DNA of 64,000 nucleotides from Carya illinoinensis (GCF_018687715.1 NC_056758.1:13221001-13285000); one strand, 5' to 3'; shown: positions 11,806 to 25,015, counted from the stretch's first letter. Notes: generated by a model from the sequence alone, not told the origin. Numbers and translations: made by a program.

Positions 11806-11995
11806 TGAGATAATAAAATAAAATTAGAATATGAGGCGAGATGAGTTTAAATAAAAATTAAAAATTAAATAAAATATTATTATTATATTAAAATTTTAAA
11901 ATATTAAATTATTTATTATATTTTTTATAAAAATTTAAAAAAATTATAATGATAAGATAAGATGAGATTGATTGAGAGTATTTTTTAATGCAAAC
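11806..11995. mobile_element. GATGAGAT-type MITE, copy 1 (decayed)
   Basis: Ends 'ttgagataataaaataaaat' and 'gataagatgagattgattga' with an AT-rich centre match the layout of better preserved copies at 15777-16101 and 18081-18258. It is non-coding. Confidence 0.45.
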
Positions 11996-12091
11996 ATCTT
12001 CGAACAGACCAAATTAAAGTACTCGAGCTGCATAAAATGTCTAGTTTAAATTCTTAGAACAAGAATACGTAAACTCTTATCTTATTATAAT

Positions 12092-12706
12092 TAAGAGTGA
12101 TAATATATTACATAATCTATTAACCCAACACAAATACGATATAATAATAGTAGATTAAGATTTAGTATTAACAGGTTTTGGTCAAAACGGGTTAATCTGT
12201 TAAAACACGATTGCTTAATAAATTAATATCTGGTCAACTCGTTTTGACCTGTTATAACTCGTTATGATACGTTAAAAAAGTTAAATTACAATTATATCCT
12301 TATACTTAAAAGTAAAATTGTTAGAATTTCAATTTCGATATTTTTATTGTTTAGATTGTAATTTTGAACTTGTAGTTAGTTTTATAAATTTTATAGATAT
12401 TGTAATTTTAATATTTATATAAAATTATACTAAATTTAATCAGATCAAACGGATTGATTTCGGGTTTATTCAACCCATTTACATAAATAGTTTGAAACAG
12501 ATTGTATTGTATCATGTTAACCTATTTCATAATATTTACTAATGGGTCAAAATAGCTTGACACGATACGACCCGTTATGTTAATGGGTTGTGTTAAGGTT
12601 TGCGATTTTGATACGATAAACTTAACAGATCGGATTAGGATTAACCTATATAGTATAATATACATATTTTGACACGACACGAATACGACCTATTAACACA
12701 CCCCTA
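12092..12706. mobile_element. Non-autonomous hAT element with 8-bp target duplication
   Basis: The right end, read on the minus strand, begins TAGGGGTGTGTTAATAGGTC, a typical plant hAT terminus. The left end TAAGAGTGATAATATATTAC is a diverged partner. Subterminal 'gacacgacacgaatacgacc' and 'acccaacacaaatacgat' phrases mirror each other. Flanks ATTATAAT (12084-12091) and ATCATAAT (12707-12714) agree at 7 of 8 positions, as expected for an old hAT duplication. It has no coding capacity. Confidence 0.7.
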
Positions 12707-12714
12707 ATCATAAT

Positions 12715-15230
12715 TATAAAATGTTAAGCGAATTAAAAATGTTGGTAACGCGTCTTATGTATGCATTAGACGTCACACGCATGTACGATCCATAGATATA
12801 TAGACACGAGCTAAATAAAACAAAACAAAAACAAAGGGTGCTTACTAAATAACTTCAAATAAAAATTAAAAACTTAATTAATTAGTTACTTATATTATTT
12901 CACCTCTAATGAATTTAACTTTAATTACAATATATATTATTGAAAGGCCTGGTGATGCGGCCACATAGAAAGCGTTCCACATATAAATGTATAGGGTCGG
13001 GTTACTGTGTTACCTATTTCTTACTGTTGGACATATCATCCAGGTCATTTTTTTTTTTAAATTTTCTTTTCATATTTTTTTAATATATTTAAACATTTTT
13101 AAAAAATAAAAATATATATTAATACACTTAAAATTATTTTTTAATCACTAAATTAAAAAAATAAAAGAATGTTCGAGCAAGTACACTTGAAGAGTACCGC
13201 CAAAGTCGCATAGTAGATTTATGCAAATTATAATAGTTAAAAGTATGTGTGCATGCTCTCCAGCAATATCCATGCTGTAAATTAATTCTATCATTTTTTT
13301 TTTTTTTAACAATCTTTCATTAATATATAGTTTTTGGTCAACACATGCAGTTACGCGCGCATGCAATATGGCCATAAAATTATATATATAAATAATGTTA
13401 TTTTGTCCTTTTATTTTGATTGTTCATGCACTTAAGTTTTTAATCTTTTTTACTTAATAATTTAAAGAAGTGAAGATTAGTGTATTGATATTTTTTTTAT
13501 ATTTTTTAAAAATATTTAAAGATGTTAAAAAAATATAGATATTAAAATATAAATAAAAAAAATTTAAAAATAGAATTTAGCTGGGGGATTGCCCAGAGAT
13601 CACTGCTAAGTGGCACCTTATATACATTCTCGAATGGGGACGGTACATGGAATCTTTTCTCCAACTTTTGTGCCAAAGTCATGAAAGCCACAAATAAAGG
13701 TTCATGATCAGATTTTTTTTTAACTTTGTAATACACGTCCATGTTAAAGAAAACCATAGCTGTAATCAACCAGAGGTTAGGATAAGGATGATGATGATCC
13801 ACTTATAAAGTCTTTAACTTTCATCATGCCTTTTGTGTCTTTTCCTTTTTTTTTTTTTTTTTTCATTTGGAGCGCTCTAGCCATTGCCCTGCCCCATGTC
13901 TATCCCTAGCAGCTTCGAGTGGAAAATGACATCAATTTGCTTAGCATTTTTTAATTGGTTGGTGACTCATTGACAAGCTATTTTAATCTTTGACAAATGG
14001 CCCATAACATTAATGACACCTACTAAAAGCTGAAGGAGATTCAGAATCTAAGAAGCAAATACCAACTAGAGATACCTTCCACTATCTAAATTAAAATAAA
14101 GTTATCTTAATTTATTTGCAGCCTTTTTTATGGTATTTCTTAAGGGTTTTAGATCTGGAATCTGAGTCTTTCGTGCAAGAATCATATCACTTTGCATTTC
14201 CTTAATTTCCTTTTTGGTGGATGGATTTATATATTATAACTTTGCTAGTGTCATGATTGTACGGTCAAAAAAAGTTTAGTTATTTGAGCAGTTGAGATTT
14301 TGGAGTCCTTGTCTAGCTATGATTTCACTTGAAAGTGCCATCAATGGATCAGGAGGCAGGTGTTTCTTTTTTATTTGCTTTCCATTTTGTTCATTATTGG
14401 CCGCCCATTAGGCTAAAGAAGCTCCACTTTTGCCGACTACACCCTGGCCTATGGATGTGGCATGCACGGTGGCCATGTGTTTGTGGCTTCCCAATAACGT
14501 GAGGCAGTGGTACTTCTTTTTCTTTATGAGAAACATGCTGCATGGTTTTAAAAGTTTTGAACTTTTGATAGGGCCGGGGTAAACTGATCCTAAGCAAACC
14601 CCTTTAACTAAGATGAGATATAGCATGCAGTAGGTTTGTACGTACAACACTTCAATTAAAAGGTGGCTACTTTACGTACGTTAAAAGGTGGGACTAGCAG
14701 TGTTGAGTTTTGGCTGGCCAATGTATTCATACACAATTATAGGGAGAATTCTGCAAAATGAAATGTGACCGAAATGCAACTATCCAGGTATATGGGTATA
14801 CTCGGGCCCGAACTCGTGTGTCATGCGGGCTAGATACCTGCCCGATCTGATTAACTTGGGTTATGACCTGGCTCAGTACCTGGACGAATTCAAGTTTTTC
14901 AATGATCCGTAAACCCGGGTACCATCCCGAGTTATGAGTTGTACTTGGATTTTGCAATAAACCAACTTTTATTCTCCTAGAAGCGCCTCTATTTTATTAA
15001 AAATATTTCAAAAAAAAATTAAGTTGAAAAAATAATAACCATATACGGCTTTGAGTTGAAATGGCATTCCTGACTAGATAATATACACTCTTAAGTACGG
15101 GAATTGCACTGTAAGGAAGGTCTACAAAATATATTGTGCAAAATATAGAACACAATTGATCGAGTTTGATCACCTAGACAAACAACTGCTGTGTCACATA
15201 TTCCAACAATGTCAAGAAAATCAGACTAGA
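12715..15230. other. Intergenic DNA, no supported gene
   Basis: Low-complexity A/T tracts occupy 13040-13150 and 13480-13570. An 86-codon minus-strand frame at 13542-13802 (starting MDHHHPYPNLW) and overlapping frames at 14394-14650 have varied composition but no domain I recognise. The segment 14760-14950 is more GC-rich with CGGG-containing phrases (ctcgggcccgaactcg, acccgggtacc) and may be a short hAT-like relic. Confidence 0.45.
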
Positions 15231-15776
15231 TGTGATGCCCAACTCCCGTTTAAAATTTGGCAATAATCAAAACGTCGGGACATGCAATACTAAATTACTT
15301 ACTCCTATTCATAACAATTAATATGCAATACTAGATTACGTACCAAATGTGTTTCTTGCCGTATTAATAAATTACAAGGGAAAGTAACTAAGCAATCATT
15401 GGTACCGAAAAAACTATTTGCCCCAAATAAAACATAAGCTTCCAAAATACCATAACATTGTTCGGGTTTCCAACTTAAATCCATCATCCACAATTCAAAA
15501 TACCATAGTAATGTTATCAAAGCTCCAACAGCTACAAAAAAATACGTGCTATCAAAACATTTCCCTAACTTCTGCCATTAGATAATAGCAAAACAATGTC
15601 CAAGAAGAATATAGTTAGTTCAATCCTCTTGTCAAAATCGAGCTCATCCTCAATCAACTTCGTTCGAGTTGGTTTGCTCCTCTCCATCTTGCCTAATCAC
15701 CTATGGATTGTCCTGTTACAACTTCTACCATTTCGAGTAGGAATGGTAATTAATGTGACTATTACGGTGAAATTTA

Positions 15777-16101
15777 AGTCTTGTTTGGGAAATGAGATGA
15801 GATGAAAAATTTTTGAATAGTAGTAAAATGATTTGAGATAAGATATTTTATTTAGGTTTGAAAAATGAGAGAGAAAACGTTGAATAAAAGTATTATAAAA
15901 TTAAAATATTATTAGAATATAAGTTTTAATTTTTTTTAAAAAAATTTGAAAGAGTTGATTTTATTTTATTTAAAATTTGGGAAAGCAGTAATGATTAAAT
16001 GTAAAAGTTGAATACTTGAAATTAAAAATATGTTTGTATTTGAGTGATGTTTGGGAATGAGATGATAAGATGAGATGAGATGGGTTCTCAAATGAGACCT
16101 T
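15777..16101. mobile_element. GATGAGAT-type MITE, copy 2
   Basis: The left end 'agtcttgtttgggaaatgag' is the imperfect inverse of the right end 'ttctcaaatgagacct'. Multiple ATGAGATGAGATG units lie near both ends. It interrupts the LTR-A relative at a point where the related copy at 33.7-34.3 kb is continuous, which fixes its boundaries reasonably well. Confidence 0.65.
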
Positions 16102-18080
16102 ATTAAAATCTCAATAAGTTATGTAACAAATATATATAGAACATGTATGAATGGATATGAACTTGCATTTCATAGAATTGTATTTTTCACCCATCCAGAT
16201 TCCTTTTAAAAAATCTAGTGAATTTAATTGCTTCATAACATACTTTTTTTCATCATACTTCTTGTGTAGTTTCTTATTCATACATGTGGTTACCTCACGG
16301 TTCTCCATAAACCGTGTGAACATCTTCATTGCATGAGGGGTAACACTGCATATGGCTTCATCTCAAGAATACTCAACTAGTGCAATACGACCTTCACCAT
16401 GAGAACTCTAGCACATCCAGCAGAAAGAATACTCTTACCTTCTCTCCTGGACCGTCACTATCTCATTCAAAGTCATTGATAGTTCTTCGTCAATACAAAG
16501 GATTCCACTCCATCTTTAATCACTTCAGAGTGGATAAAAGAGTTTCACTAAGATAATCTCCCATCCTAGCAATAGGCTCATGACAAAAATCATATTTTAA
16601 TGCATGACATGTACTTCTTTGCATGGACATATGATAATGACATTTCATCATGGCATGGCATGTGAGCATGTACCCCACATTCACCCCACATTCCCCAATC
16701 TTGTCTTAAAAGCCAACCTATATCACAGTGTCGGGTCTGCTACTTAGTCGCGTCGTTCCTTCATTGCCTCCTCTGTAGATTTTGGCTCCCTAAGGTCTCG
16801 GTATCCAAGATCGTAAAAAGTAAGATTTTGTCCCATGTCCAAATCCCTTTTATAAGTTGGGACTATCAAACGTCCTTCTGACACATCTCTGACTCCAAGC
16901 ATGCTTGAATAGGAGTCCTTTAGCCTCAACTATCGCACTACATGGTGACAGAGATAGACATCCACGACATGGTCCACACTTTCCTAAGGCCTGCCAACTC
17001 CTCAGTCCAACTTTGAATGAGGATCTTCAATGTAGTGTCAAGCCATATATCTGAGTTTAGATGATATGACTTCATGAATCATAATCCCGTCGAATGTGAC
17101 CCTACAGATGGAGTGTGGCTTTTGCATAAGTTACTACCACTCTTCTAAGCATCTTCCTAGTTGTTCCAGAAATTGCCCATATCTAACACAGTCTGTCCTT
17201 AACTGTTACTCTCATTTTCTCACCTCGAGCAAGTAGCTCGTCTCATTAGAGCAACTGGCCCCTTCAACTTCTCATTCTGGTCTCCATGGTGTACGATTTT
17301 TCTAGCTCACCTACCATAGGGCAAGACACTCATCTCAACCTCACTCTAGGACATATCTACTAGGAGTTTCACAAGATGCTTACTCACCCACATGTTGGAC
17401 TAGCTGCACTTTGCAGCACTTGCAACAACTTTCTTCACTAACCAATGGAGTGTTCATCATATTTTTTTCCACTCAATTCCATTGGTGGCCTGTCCCCTTG
17501 TGCTGTCATGGCACTCACATTAGTTCTTCTTCAAATAACTATAAAAAAGTATCAAGACTCGAAACTTCAATAAAATTACAAATTAGCCCCTTAACTATTG
17601 GAAATCACAAAATGACCCTTAATTTTCAATATTTACAGGTTAATCGGAAACTTATGAAACTTTTCAAGCATCATATGACTTCTATGCTAAATCTATTTCC
17701 ATCCTCAAATTATTGATATTTACACTTCTCATCATAGTAATGGACCAAACCGAAATCTTAAATCACTAGTCATTCACTAAGTTTACTTAAACCTAGTTTA
17801 ACATAGAAAAGTCATCAAAGCCAGAAACATCACTTAGCTTCTTTCTAAAACAACTCTTAGAAACACATTTACTCTTTTGATTCATGCTCCTCATATTCAT
17901 ATTTAAAGAAGATATTAGCTAGCATATGCATATGAACATCACTACCACAAAACCAAAACCTAGTCATGGATCTTACTCCTTTTGTGGTCTTAATACATAG
18001 ATCCTCCATACCATTAAAAATTCTAACCACAAACATATTCAATATCATTTCTTAAAGGTGCTAACCCCTTATAAATACTG

Positions 18081-18258
18081 AGAGGTTTGGATAATGAGAT
18101 GAGATGAAATGAGATAAGATAGGATAAAAGTTGAAAATTGAATAAAATATTGTTAAAATATTATTTTTAATATTATTTTTACTTTAAAATTTGAGAAAAT
18201 TGTAATGATTAGATGAGATGAGATCAATTGAGAGGCTCTCTCAATCCAAACAAGGTCT
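18081..18258. mobile_element. GATGAGAT-type MITE, copy 3
   Basis: It begins 'agaggtttggataatgagat' and ends 'ctctctcaatccaaacaagg', giving inverted ends GTTTGGAT / ATCCAAAC with internal gatgagatgaaatgagat repeats. At about 180 bp it is a shorter relative of the 15.8-kb copy. Confidence 0.65.
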
Positions 18259-20129
18259 AGTTCGCAACACATTTTAAAAAGAAACCATGTATACAAACAT
18301 AAAGCTTAAAACAGAAACATGCTTTGACAACCTTACTCCCTCAACTTATGATCTTATGCATCTTGATGATTTTCTTAGACACTTGGGACCATATTATTTA
18401 TTTACAAACTGCATCTAAGCCTTTAAACATCATATATATCATGCACATCCTTCCTTTATGAAGTTTAAGTCAAAAAGATCAATGTGCAATAAAAAAACCC
18501 CAACTGAAACATGCATAAGCTTAGATGATATTCTAAGTTTTATTCCTCAAATCTCACACAAGAACCATGCATTAAAAGATATTCCTCATCTATACATTCA
18601 AACTAGGATCGAAACACATCATATAAATAATGAAAAACCTGCATCTTTCATCTAGTCCAAACCGAAACTAACAAATCCAACACTATTAATGACAACCAAA
18701 ACTCAAGCCAACCATGAACACCATTAACAACTATTTTTCTTTGAGCTTTGCTAGGTACAAGCAAGTTCATGCACCAATTCGCGTATCGATGATCTTTTTT
18801 ATTTCAAAAAAATATATAATTTTTTTTTTTGAGAGAAGAATAAAATCTCCTATCTCATGAAAATTATTTCTAACTTCAATTCACATCGTTTCATTAAACA
18901 TATGCCTTACATATCAATATCGGTGTGCGAATTGGTGCACGAACTCTGCTTGCAAGAAGATTTTTCCTTTTTCTTTTGAAAAATTATGTTTATTCAAACA
19001 CTAGCATGAACTACACTTGAAGAACTTGAGCTCATAACTTAAGACCCTCCACCACAAGCTCACTAACTCCTCTATCTAGGTTTGCAACAAATGGGTGGTT
19101 TGGCTTGATGTCTTAGTCTAAGTATGGGTGGTTAGGAAGAAGGAAGAAGACAACAACATACTTATGAAGCTCTCGATTTCTAGGTAGGAAAAATGAGAGA
19201 ATGAGCACAAGTCCTCAAGTAATAAACCACCCATCACTTCCCTATGCTTCAACTTTTGATTGCCTAATGGTTACCCTCCAAAATCCCTCATGATTGAAGC
19301 TAATACTAGAGAATTCATAGAGGTGCAGACCAACCTTGTGAATGCTGGACAAGTAGCGTAAATTATAGAAGAAAAATGATGGAAAAAGGCTAAAAATGGT
19401 GCTCAATTCCCTACATGAATTTTCCTACAAGTTTTCAATCTTTGGGGACCAATAAGTGGCCTTGGTTCTAATGATTATTCTGACCATAAAATAAATAAAG
19501 CAATCAACCAAAATACAAGAGTTTCATTATTGAGAAGGGCGGCCCACAAAAGAAAGGATGAGAGTAGGGTTGCTTGAGGATCTCGGCAAATTCCTCTAGC
19601 CCTTTCCTTCTCTCATAATTTTCTTCTAGGTTTCTTGTAATCCCCAACAAGATCAGACTTTCTATTGAATGTACTAATCAAAATGATTAACACTGACCCA
19701 AAGGTATTGAGTTCCGTTGGGGGTGAGGGACGGCATGCATAAGAAGAAAAAGAGGGAATAGGATACCAAAAGGAGGGGCTTGGCAATGGGCTTTCCATCT
19801 CTTTCTACTCTTACAAGTTTTTAGTTTTCTATGACCAATGGATGGCTCTAAAAATCCCATGAGTGTAATGACCATAAATGATTAGAATTACTGACCAAAG
19901 AGAGTGAATTCTATTAGTAGATAGGGGTGGCAGACAGCTTGTGTGTAAGGCATGGTGGTGTAAAGAAGAGAGAGGTAACTTAAATATGTATTTAAGACAA
20001 CAAAAGTAATTGGTGGCTATGGGTAGTAGGACCCACTACAAAAAATATGCTTTTTAGTGACAGTTTAGAAATTGTAATGGTCTCCAAACTGTCACTAAAA
20101 TGCATTTTCTGTGACGATTTATGAGAACT

Positions 20130-20345
20130 GTCACTCAATGTTGGGCAAGAATTTTTTAACGTTCGAATGTTTCAATTATTTTGTTCACACGTCACCTTAA
20201 TATTCGAACGTTATGTCTACTTACGTGCGAACGTATAAAATTTTAGTGCCAACGTTCAAACATTATGTCTACTTACGTGCGAGCGTAAAAATTATTAGCG
20301 CCAAAGTTCGAATGTTAAAGTTGTAAAGTTTGAACGTTATATGTT
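20130..20345. repeat. Subterminal array of TTCGAACGT-type motifs (left)
   Basis: Seven or so variants occur within 215 bp: gttcgaatgt, attcgaacgtt, gtgcgaacgt, gttcaaacatt, gtgcgagcgt, gttcgaatgtt, gtttgaacgtt. In CACTA transposons such subterminal repeats are transposase-binding sites. That role here is inference. Confidence 0.7.
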
Positions 20346-20489
20346 AATTTGCATAAATTGACCATAATATATATTTGTTTAATATTATGGTTGTATAAGC
20401 TAATATTAAAGAAAATTGAGAATAGGAATTAAGCTACAATATATACATTAAATAATATTACTCATTACATATGTCAAAAATAAAAAATG

Positions 20490-21727
20490 ACTGCATGACA
20501 TTCAGAACTGCTGGTTTACAAATGATCGAAACTCCTCAGTCAATGTCTCAACCTTATTGTTTAGCACATCTACATGATGTGCAAGATGTGCGACAGCTTG
20601 ATCAATTTGCGCAATCTATCTATCAATCTGTCAGTCTATATGCGCCTTCATATTTGTCATCATTGCATCAACCCAAGCAGGTCGCACATCCCCTACAGAT
20701 GCAACTGCTAGCTGCTGACTACTAATCGCAGATGGGGTAGCAACACCGATCCCAAACTCGGTCGGAGGAACAAGATTTGATATAGGACCAGACTGACGTC
20801 GAGCTGAACCTCTCCCCTATCCAATGCTTCGACAGTGTGTGGTCATATTGATGGGGCTCATCTGGTTTAGCATCATCTCCTCCACCTGGAGTGGCACTCC
20901 CCGGGCTAGTAATAAGTGGCTGATGATGACTCCGTACAGGAGATTGTCCGTTGTAACAATGCTGGCCTTGTAACGGATCTACTCAAATATAACAAGTGGC
21001 AAGTCAATAGGCTCTCCACGTGCCAAGCTAATTAGGAACTGTGCGTGAGCCGGACTTAATATGGTTTATGTGCCACAAGGTCTACATTTGTTGCAACAAA
21101 AATTTGTAACATGCGAAAGAAAGGCAGCAGCTGATTCTAGCTGAAGGAGTTTGGCCTATCGAGCTTCGTGCGGTCTTTGCCAGTGAGGATGTAGAAATCT
21201 TGATCCCGCTTGTCATCACCAACCTCAGGAGCAATATCCTCGCCCTTAGGTGGATCTTCTTCATGACCGGGCATAGTGTCAATAGGGCTTGTAGATGAAG
21301 CAAAAGTGGCTAGATCTGTCTCAAATGTGCCTGGAGCAAATGCAGCTATTGTGTCACCAGTCTTAGCAACTGTCGCCTCAGATAGTATACGTGGAATCTA
21401 GAGTAACTTGGCGATAACATCTGCCGAGAACTCAAACTGTACACCGTGTACAGTGAAGGTATGGGAGGATGCATCGTTAGGCATAGTGGTCATCCTAATG
21501 TAAAACTCCCGAACCATTGAGGGGTAAATCTTTCCCCTCAATGTGCATATTGGGCCCCAAGCTCTCATGACGAAGACGTCTCTTAGTGTCTTCCGCTCCC
21601 AGCTGAGTTCATTGAACCCATTAATAAGTATTTCTCGTTCACCCATAACTGTTCGTACCCTCAGCCGAGCAATGTCCAGATTGTCTCCATCTCTCCCTCG
21701 TTTCCTGGTTGTCATATAGTGAGCCAT
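20490..21727 (-). pseudogene. Putative plant transposon protein (Transposase_32-like), decayed
   Basis: The start at 21727 (MAHYMTTRKRGRDGD) opens a 109-codon frame with NELSWERKTLRDVFVMRAWG, PSMVREFYIRM, and HTFTVHGVQFEFSADVIAKLL, a pattern I associate with the Pfam 'putative plant transposon protein' family. A TAG at 21398 stands where Gln is expected (LL-stop-IPRI). The same frame then runs on (acidic PGHEEDPPKGEDIAPEVGDD) with further stops near 21136 and 21065. A C-terminal part near 20.5-20.75 kb resembles a coiled coil. No catalytic residues can be named. Confidence 0.55.
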
Positions 21728-21944
21728 ATCCTAAAAAAATAAATACTAGAAAATATTAAATAAAAAATCATTAAAATTACATATATATGCATATTACGAC
21801 ATATATGGATTATACACAAAATTTTATATCATTATAAATTTACATAATTTGATAGTAAATATAATAAACAATTTCACTTTTTCAATACCCAAAATAATAA
21901 TAATAATAATAAGATGAAATAATATAAATTAAATTAAAGGGAAA

Positions 21945-22570
21945 TACGTTTGAATGTCAATCAATTGACGTTCAAAAGATAAAATTTCACATAATTAGAA
22001 ATAGTTTACATCTGAATATACAATGATTGTACGTTCGAACGTAACTTAAGGAATTTGAATGTAAACCATTAACATTCGAATGATGATAGCTAAATAATTA
22101 GAACGAATTTACGTCCAAATGTAAAATAAATGTACATTCGAACGTAAATTCTATACACACAAAATTGAACGTAATTAGATAAACATTCGAACGTAAATCA
22201 AATCCACAAAACATTCACACGTAATAAGATTTACGTTCGAACGTTTATTTTATGTTCAGACATTTTATCCAATGTCATCTTTAAATGTTCAATAAAAATT
22301 CGAATGGATCTAGTATTTACATTCGAACGTTAAAATGTAACGTTTGGACATAATGAATTTCAAACATCACACGTTCGGACGTTTTTTCTAACCGAAGAAG
22401 ACAAACGGTTTATGTTCAAACATTTTATCCAACATACTCTTCAAACGTTAGATAAATACATTTGAATGTTACAATTTACGTTTACACGTTACAACGTAAC
22501 ATTCAGATGTTATGAATTTATAACGTCACATGTTCGGATGTTTCATGGTAATGTTCAAACATTACAAGAC
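21945..22570. repeat. Dense TTCGAACGT-motif array inside the transposon leader
   Basis: More than twenty variants of ACGTTCGAACGT are packed between the promoter and the coding start. Near-perfect copies are at about 22030, 22131, 22181, 22231 and 22321. Most variants differ by C-to-T or G-to-A within the CpGs (ttcaaacg, tttgaacg, ttcgaatg), as expected of methylated repeats decaying by deamination. Confidence 0.75.
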
Positions 22571-22779
22571 AGAATGGCTGATTCAATTTAGACATTTCCG
22601 AAAGCTTCGAAACTAATGTTTCGGGACAAAAGCTCACCATAGAAATGATCTATAGGCTACAAGGAATGTTTCTACGGTGGTATTTTATCCATTTGCAACC
22701 AATGGAGGCCGAAAAATCAAGAAGAAAATCCAACCTATACGATGGGTTTTGATTTTTTGAAACCCATTGATTAAATTGG

Positions 22780-22950
22780 ACAAAACTACTCTACGGGGAG
22801 GGCACATTACCTTTTTGTGACGATTACGGTGGCGTATAACGGTAGTAGAGGCCGTGTGAGTGGCGGAGATTGTGATGTTCGGAGTGAATGAGGGAGAAAT
22901 GAGGAGGAAAGCCGTTGGGTTAGAGTTTATATACAGTTAACCTTCGAATG
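22780..22950 (-). promoter_or_regulatory. Promoter and leader of the CACTA-element gene
   Basis: On the minus strand, TATATAAACTC (about 22930) is followed by a CT-rich leader (ctttcctcctcatttctccc). The leader ends at CACAAAAAG|GTAATGTGCC near 22815, a plausible 5' splice site. The motif array would then lie in a leader intron upstream of the ATG at 21727. Confidence 0.45.
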
Positions 22951-22990
22951 TTTACATAAATATGTTTGAAAGTTAAAACAATACATCCGA

Positions 22991-23171
22991 ACATTAATCA
23001 CTAACATGCGAACGTACTATATATTATATAATATATTAACTTGTATATATTATAATATATAATATATAATATATTATATATTATAATAACTATAATATAT
23101 ATAAATATTATATATAATACGTATATATTAATATATAATATATATAATAGTACTAAAATATAATCACTATA
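22991..23171. repeat. TA-rich simple sequence
   Basis: This is almost pure alternating TATATAATA separating the CACTA element from the pararetrovirus leader. Similar tracts adjoin the viral fragments at 56.16-56.27 and 56.89-57.54 kb. Confidence 0.7.
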
Positions 23172-23421
23172 ATATAGTATATAATAGAATAAATATTAAT
23201 AATAGAATGCATGAAGTGTAGAAAACCAGGGTAGGCAGTACAACCATCCTTAATGCATGAATAAAAGTAAAGAGCAATATACGATAAAATTAACTTCATT
23301 AAAAACATAATACTTACAAGGAGATTATTTCCCAAAGGATTAAAGGGTAGGAGACATGAAAAGGAGTTTACAAGAGAGAGAGTATTTGAATTCTGAATGC
23401 CTTTCCTTACTTACAAATTGC

Positions 23422-23430
23422 CTATTTATA
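23422..23430 (-). promoter_or_regulatory. Pararetroviral TATA box
   Basis: The minus strand reads CCTATAAATAGGC, located between the downstream ORF and the leader shared with the fragment at 56.3 kb, where a caulimovirid genomic promoter is expected. The hAT element inserted about 25 bp upstream of it (in transcription sense), separating it from any enhancer. Confidence 0.55.
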
Positions 23431-23446
23431 GGCACCAAAACAGTAA

Positions 23447-23454
23447 CTTACAAT
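23447..23454. repeat. hAT target-site duplication, left copy (CTTACAAT)
   Basis: These eight bases are identical to 29266-29273 and immediately precede the terminal TAGGGG. Confidence 0.9.
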
Positions 23455-25015
23455 TAGGGGGGAGATCGGTCCGGTCAGGTCCGGTTCCGGGGGGTTTGAT
23501 GGACTGGACCGGACCTATTCGGTCCAGGGATTCCCTACCCTGGACCGGACCGAATCTCAATGGAACCGGGCGGTCCGGTCCCATTCGGGATGGTCCGGTC
23601 CGGTCGGTCCAATCGGTCTGACCGGACTCCAAATGGGCCAATGGCCCAATTTTTTTCTTACATCAATTTCGGCCCAACAGTTAAAATCCACTAACAATTT
23701 ATCTAATTTGAAGCCCAAAATACCAAAAAAATACTTAGAAAGAAAAATAAAAATAACCATTAAAAAAAATTATCTATATACAATAAATTTGAATAAAATA
23801 TTTTACTACCAAAAATAAAAAAAATTCTATATACGTTCCAAACAATTTAAAGATCAATCAATTATAGTATATACTATTTAATATTTATCATATATCTAAA
23901 AAAGGAAAGAAAGCTCTTCTAACAAGAGAAAAATATAGCAAAAATCGATTTTCATGTATCTTACTTTACATACATGGTACATCAAATGATTACAATCTGC
24001 ATTCTAAAAGGCCAGAAAAATAAAAATCCATTCCCAAGCAATCTGCAAGCATATTTAAAAAATTCAAACCTGCAAGCATATTTAAAAACTAAAAATTAAA
24101 AAGTCTTAAAAAAAAGAACTATCAAAGATTAGAAGTTATATTTAATAATTTACATCAAAAGCACTGATGCACAGTGCACTATAACAGACTAACACTAGCA
24201 TAAATTACGTAAAAAATAAAAAAAGACCAACAGTAGCATCTAAAAGTTAACATAATTACATCAAAACAAAATACAAATTATACAATTAGGTAATTGTTGA
24301 ATCAGTCCCTGACTATTAGCAAATTCCTCACGATCAATTTCTCCATCAAGGTTGAGATCACGATTCACAGATCTGCAGATAAAAAAGTAAAAAACCAAGG
24401 CGTTAACCTATTGGTGAACATAATAAAAATCAACCTTTAAACATTAGGTTAGTCTGTTATAAAATAAATCAACTCAGTTGGTGCAGCACTTGAGTTGGTA
24501 CAAAACAAGATGATATTGGTGAACATAAAATAAATCAACCTTTAGTTAGCCTTTTACACAAGCTGTAACTGAGTCTTTTTACCATGCACTTCTTCAAAGT
24601 GTAGCAATTAATGACACAAGGCCTAGAGAAGATGGTTTTAGGAGAGGATTAATGACACAAGGCCTTGATATGTACAGAATCACTATAAAACAAGATGTTT
24701 ATTGAGTTTAACTTGTGAATTTTTCAAGTATTAAAGTCCAAATATAATAGAGAAGCAGATTTTACAAACAAATCACATCTAGAAATAAATAAAACTGGGA
24801 AAAAAAAATATAGATTTTAAACAAAATTCATGTCTTACATCAACATTGGGTTAAGACTCGGTAGCCATTTCATTTGATCCTTCTGCAGAATAAGCCAATT
24901 CCCCAACAAGTTCTCCTTCAATCCATAAAAATTTAATACAAAACAAATGAAATAAAGTTAAAATAATATAGAATATAAAACAAAATATACCACAAAATAA
25001 ATCAAAGTTAATTGA

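Larger units (their letters stand above)
15231..20033 (-). mobile_element. Degenerate LTR-A relative (gypsy-type LTR), right end undefined
   Basis: It starts TGTGATGCCCAACTCCCG, like TGTGACGCCCCCAAATTCCG at 33726, and continues in parallel: 'gtcgggacatgcaat' against 'gtcgagacatgcaac', 'gaatggtaattaatgtgactatta' against the equivalent near 34152, and 'tctcaataagtt' against 'tctcagtaagtt'. Similarity fades after about 16.2 kb, so the right limit is taken as the CACTA element at 20034 and is uncertain. The region 16340-20033 holds no gene I can support. A 61-codon frame at 16744-16929 and others are unassigned. Confidence 0.4.
20034..22990 (-). mobile_element. CACTA-type (En/Spm-like) transposon, right end lost
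   Basis: CACTACAAAAAATATGC at 20034 is a canonical CACTA terminus. It is followed by 'tttttagtgacagttt' and an inverted 'aaactgtcactaaaa', then degenerate copies of an ACGTTCGAACGT motif. A minus-strand transcription unit with its own TATA box (about 22930) fills the rest. No matching TGTAGTG right end was found. The sequence runs into a TA-rich stretch at about 22.99 kb, so the element is truncated or rearranged. Confidence 0.55.

Noticed and set aside
13542..13802. 86-codon minus-strand frame (MDHHHPYPNLW...)
   Set aside because: Amino-acid composition is plausible, but there is no domain, no promoter or splice context, and the end runs into low-complexity A/T. Kept as unassigned rather than called a gene.
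23397..23641. Gly/Pro/Arg-rich frames on both strands at the hAT left end (also 29095-29319)
   Set aside because: They are produced by the GGTCCGG/CCGGACC subterminal repeats of the hAT element. Both strands are open only because the repeat lacks stops.
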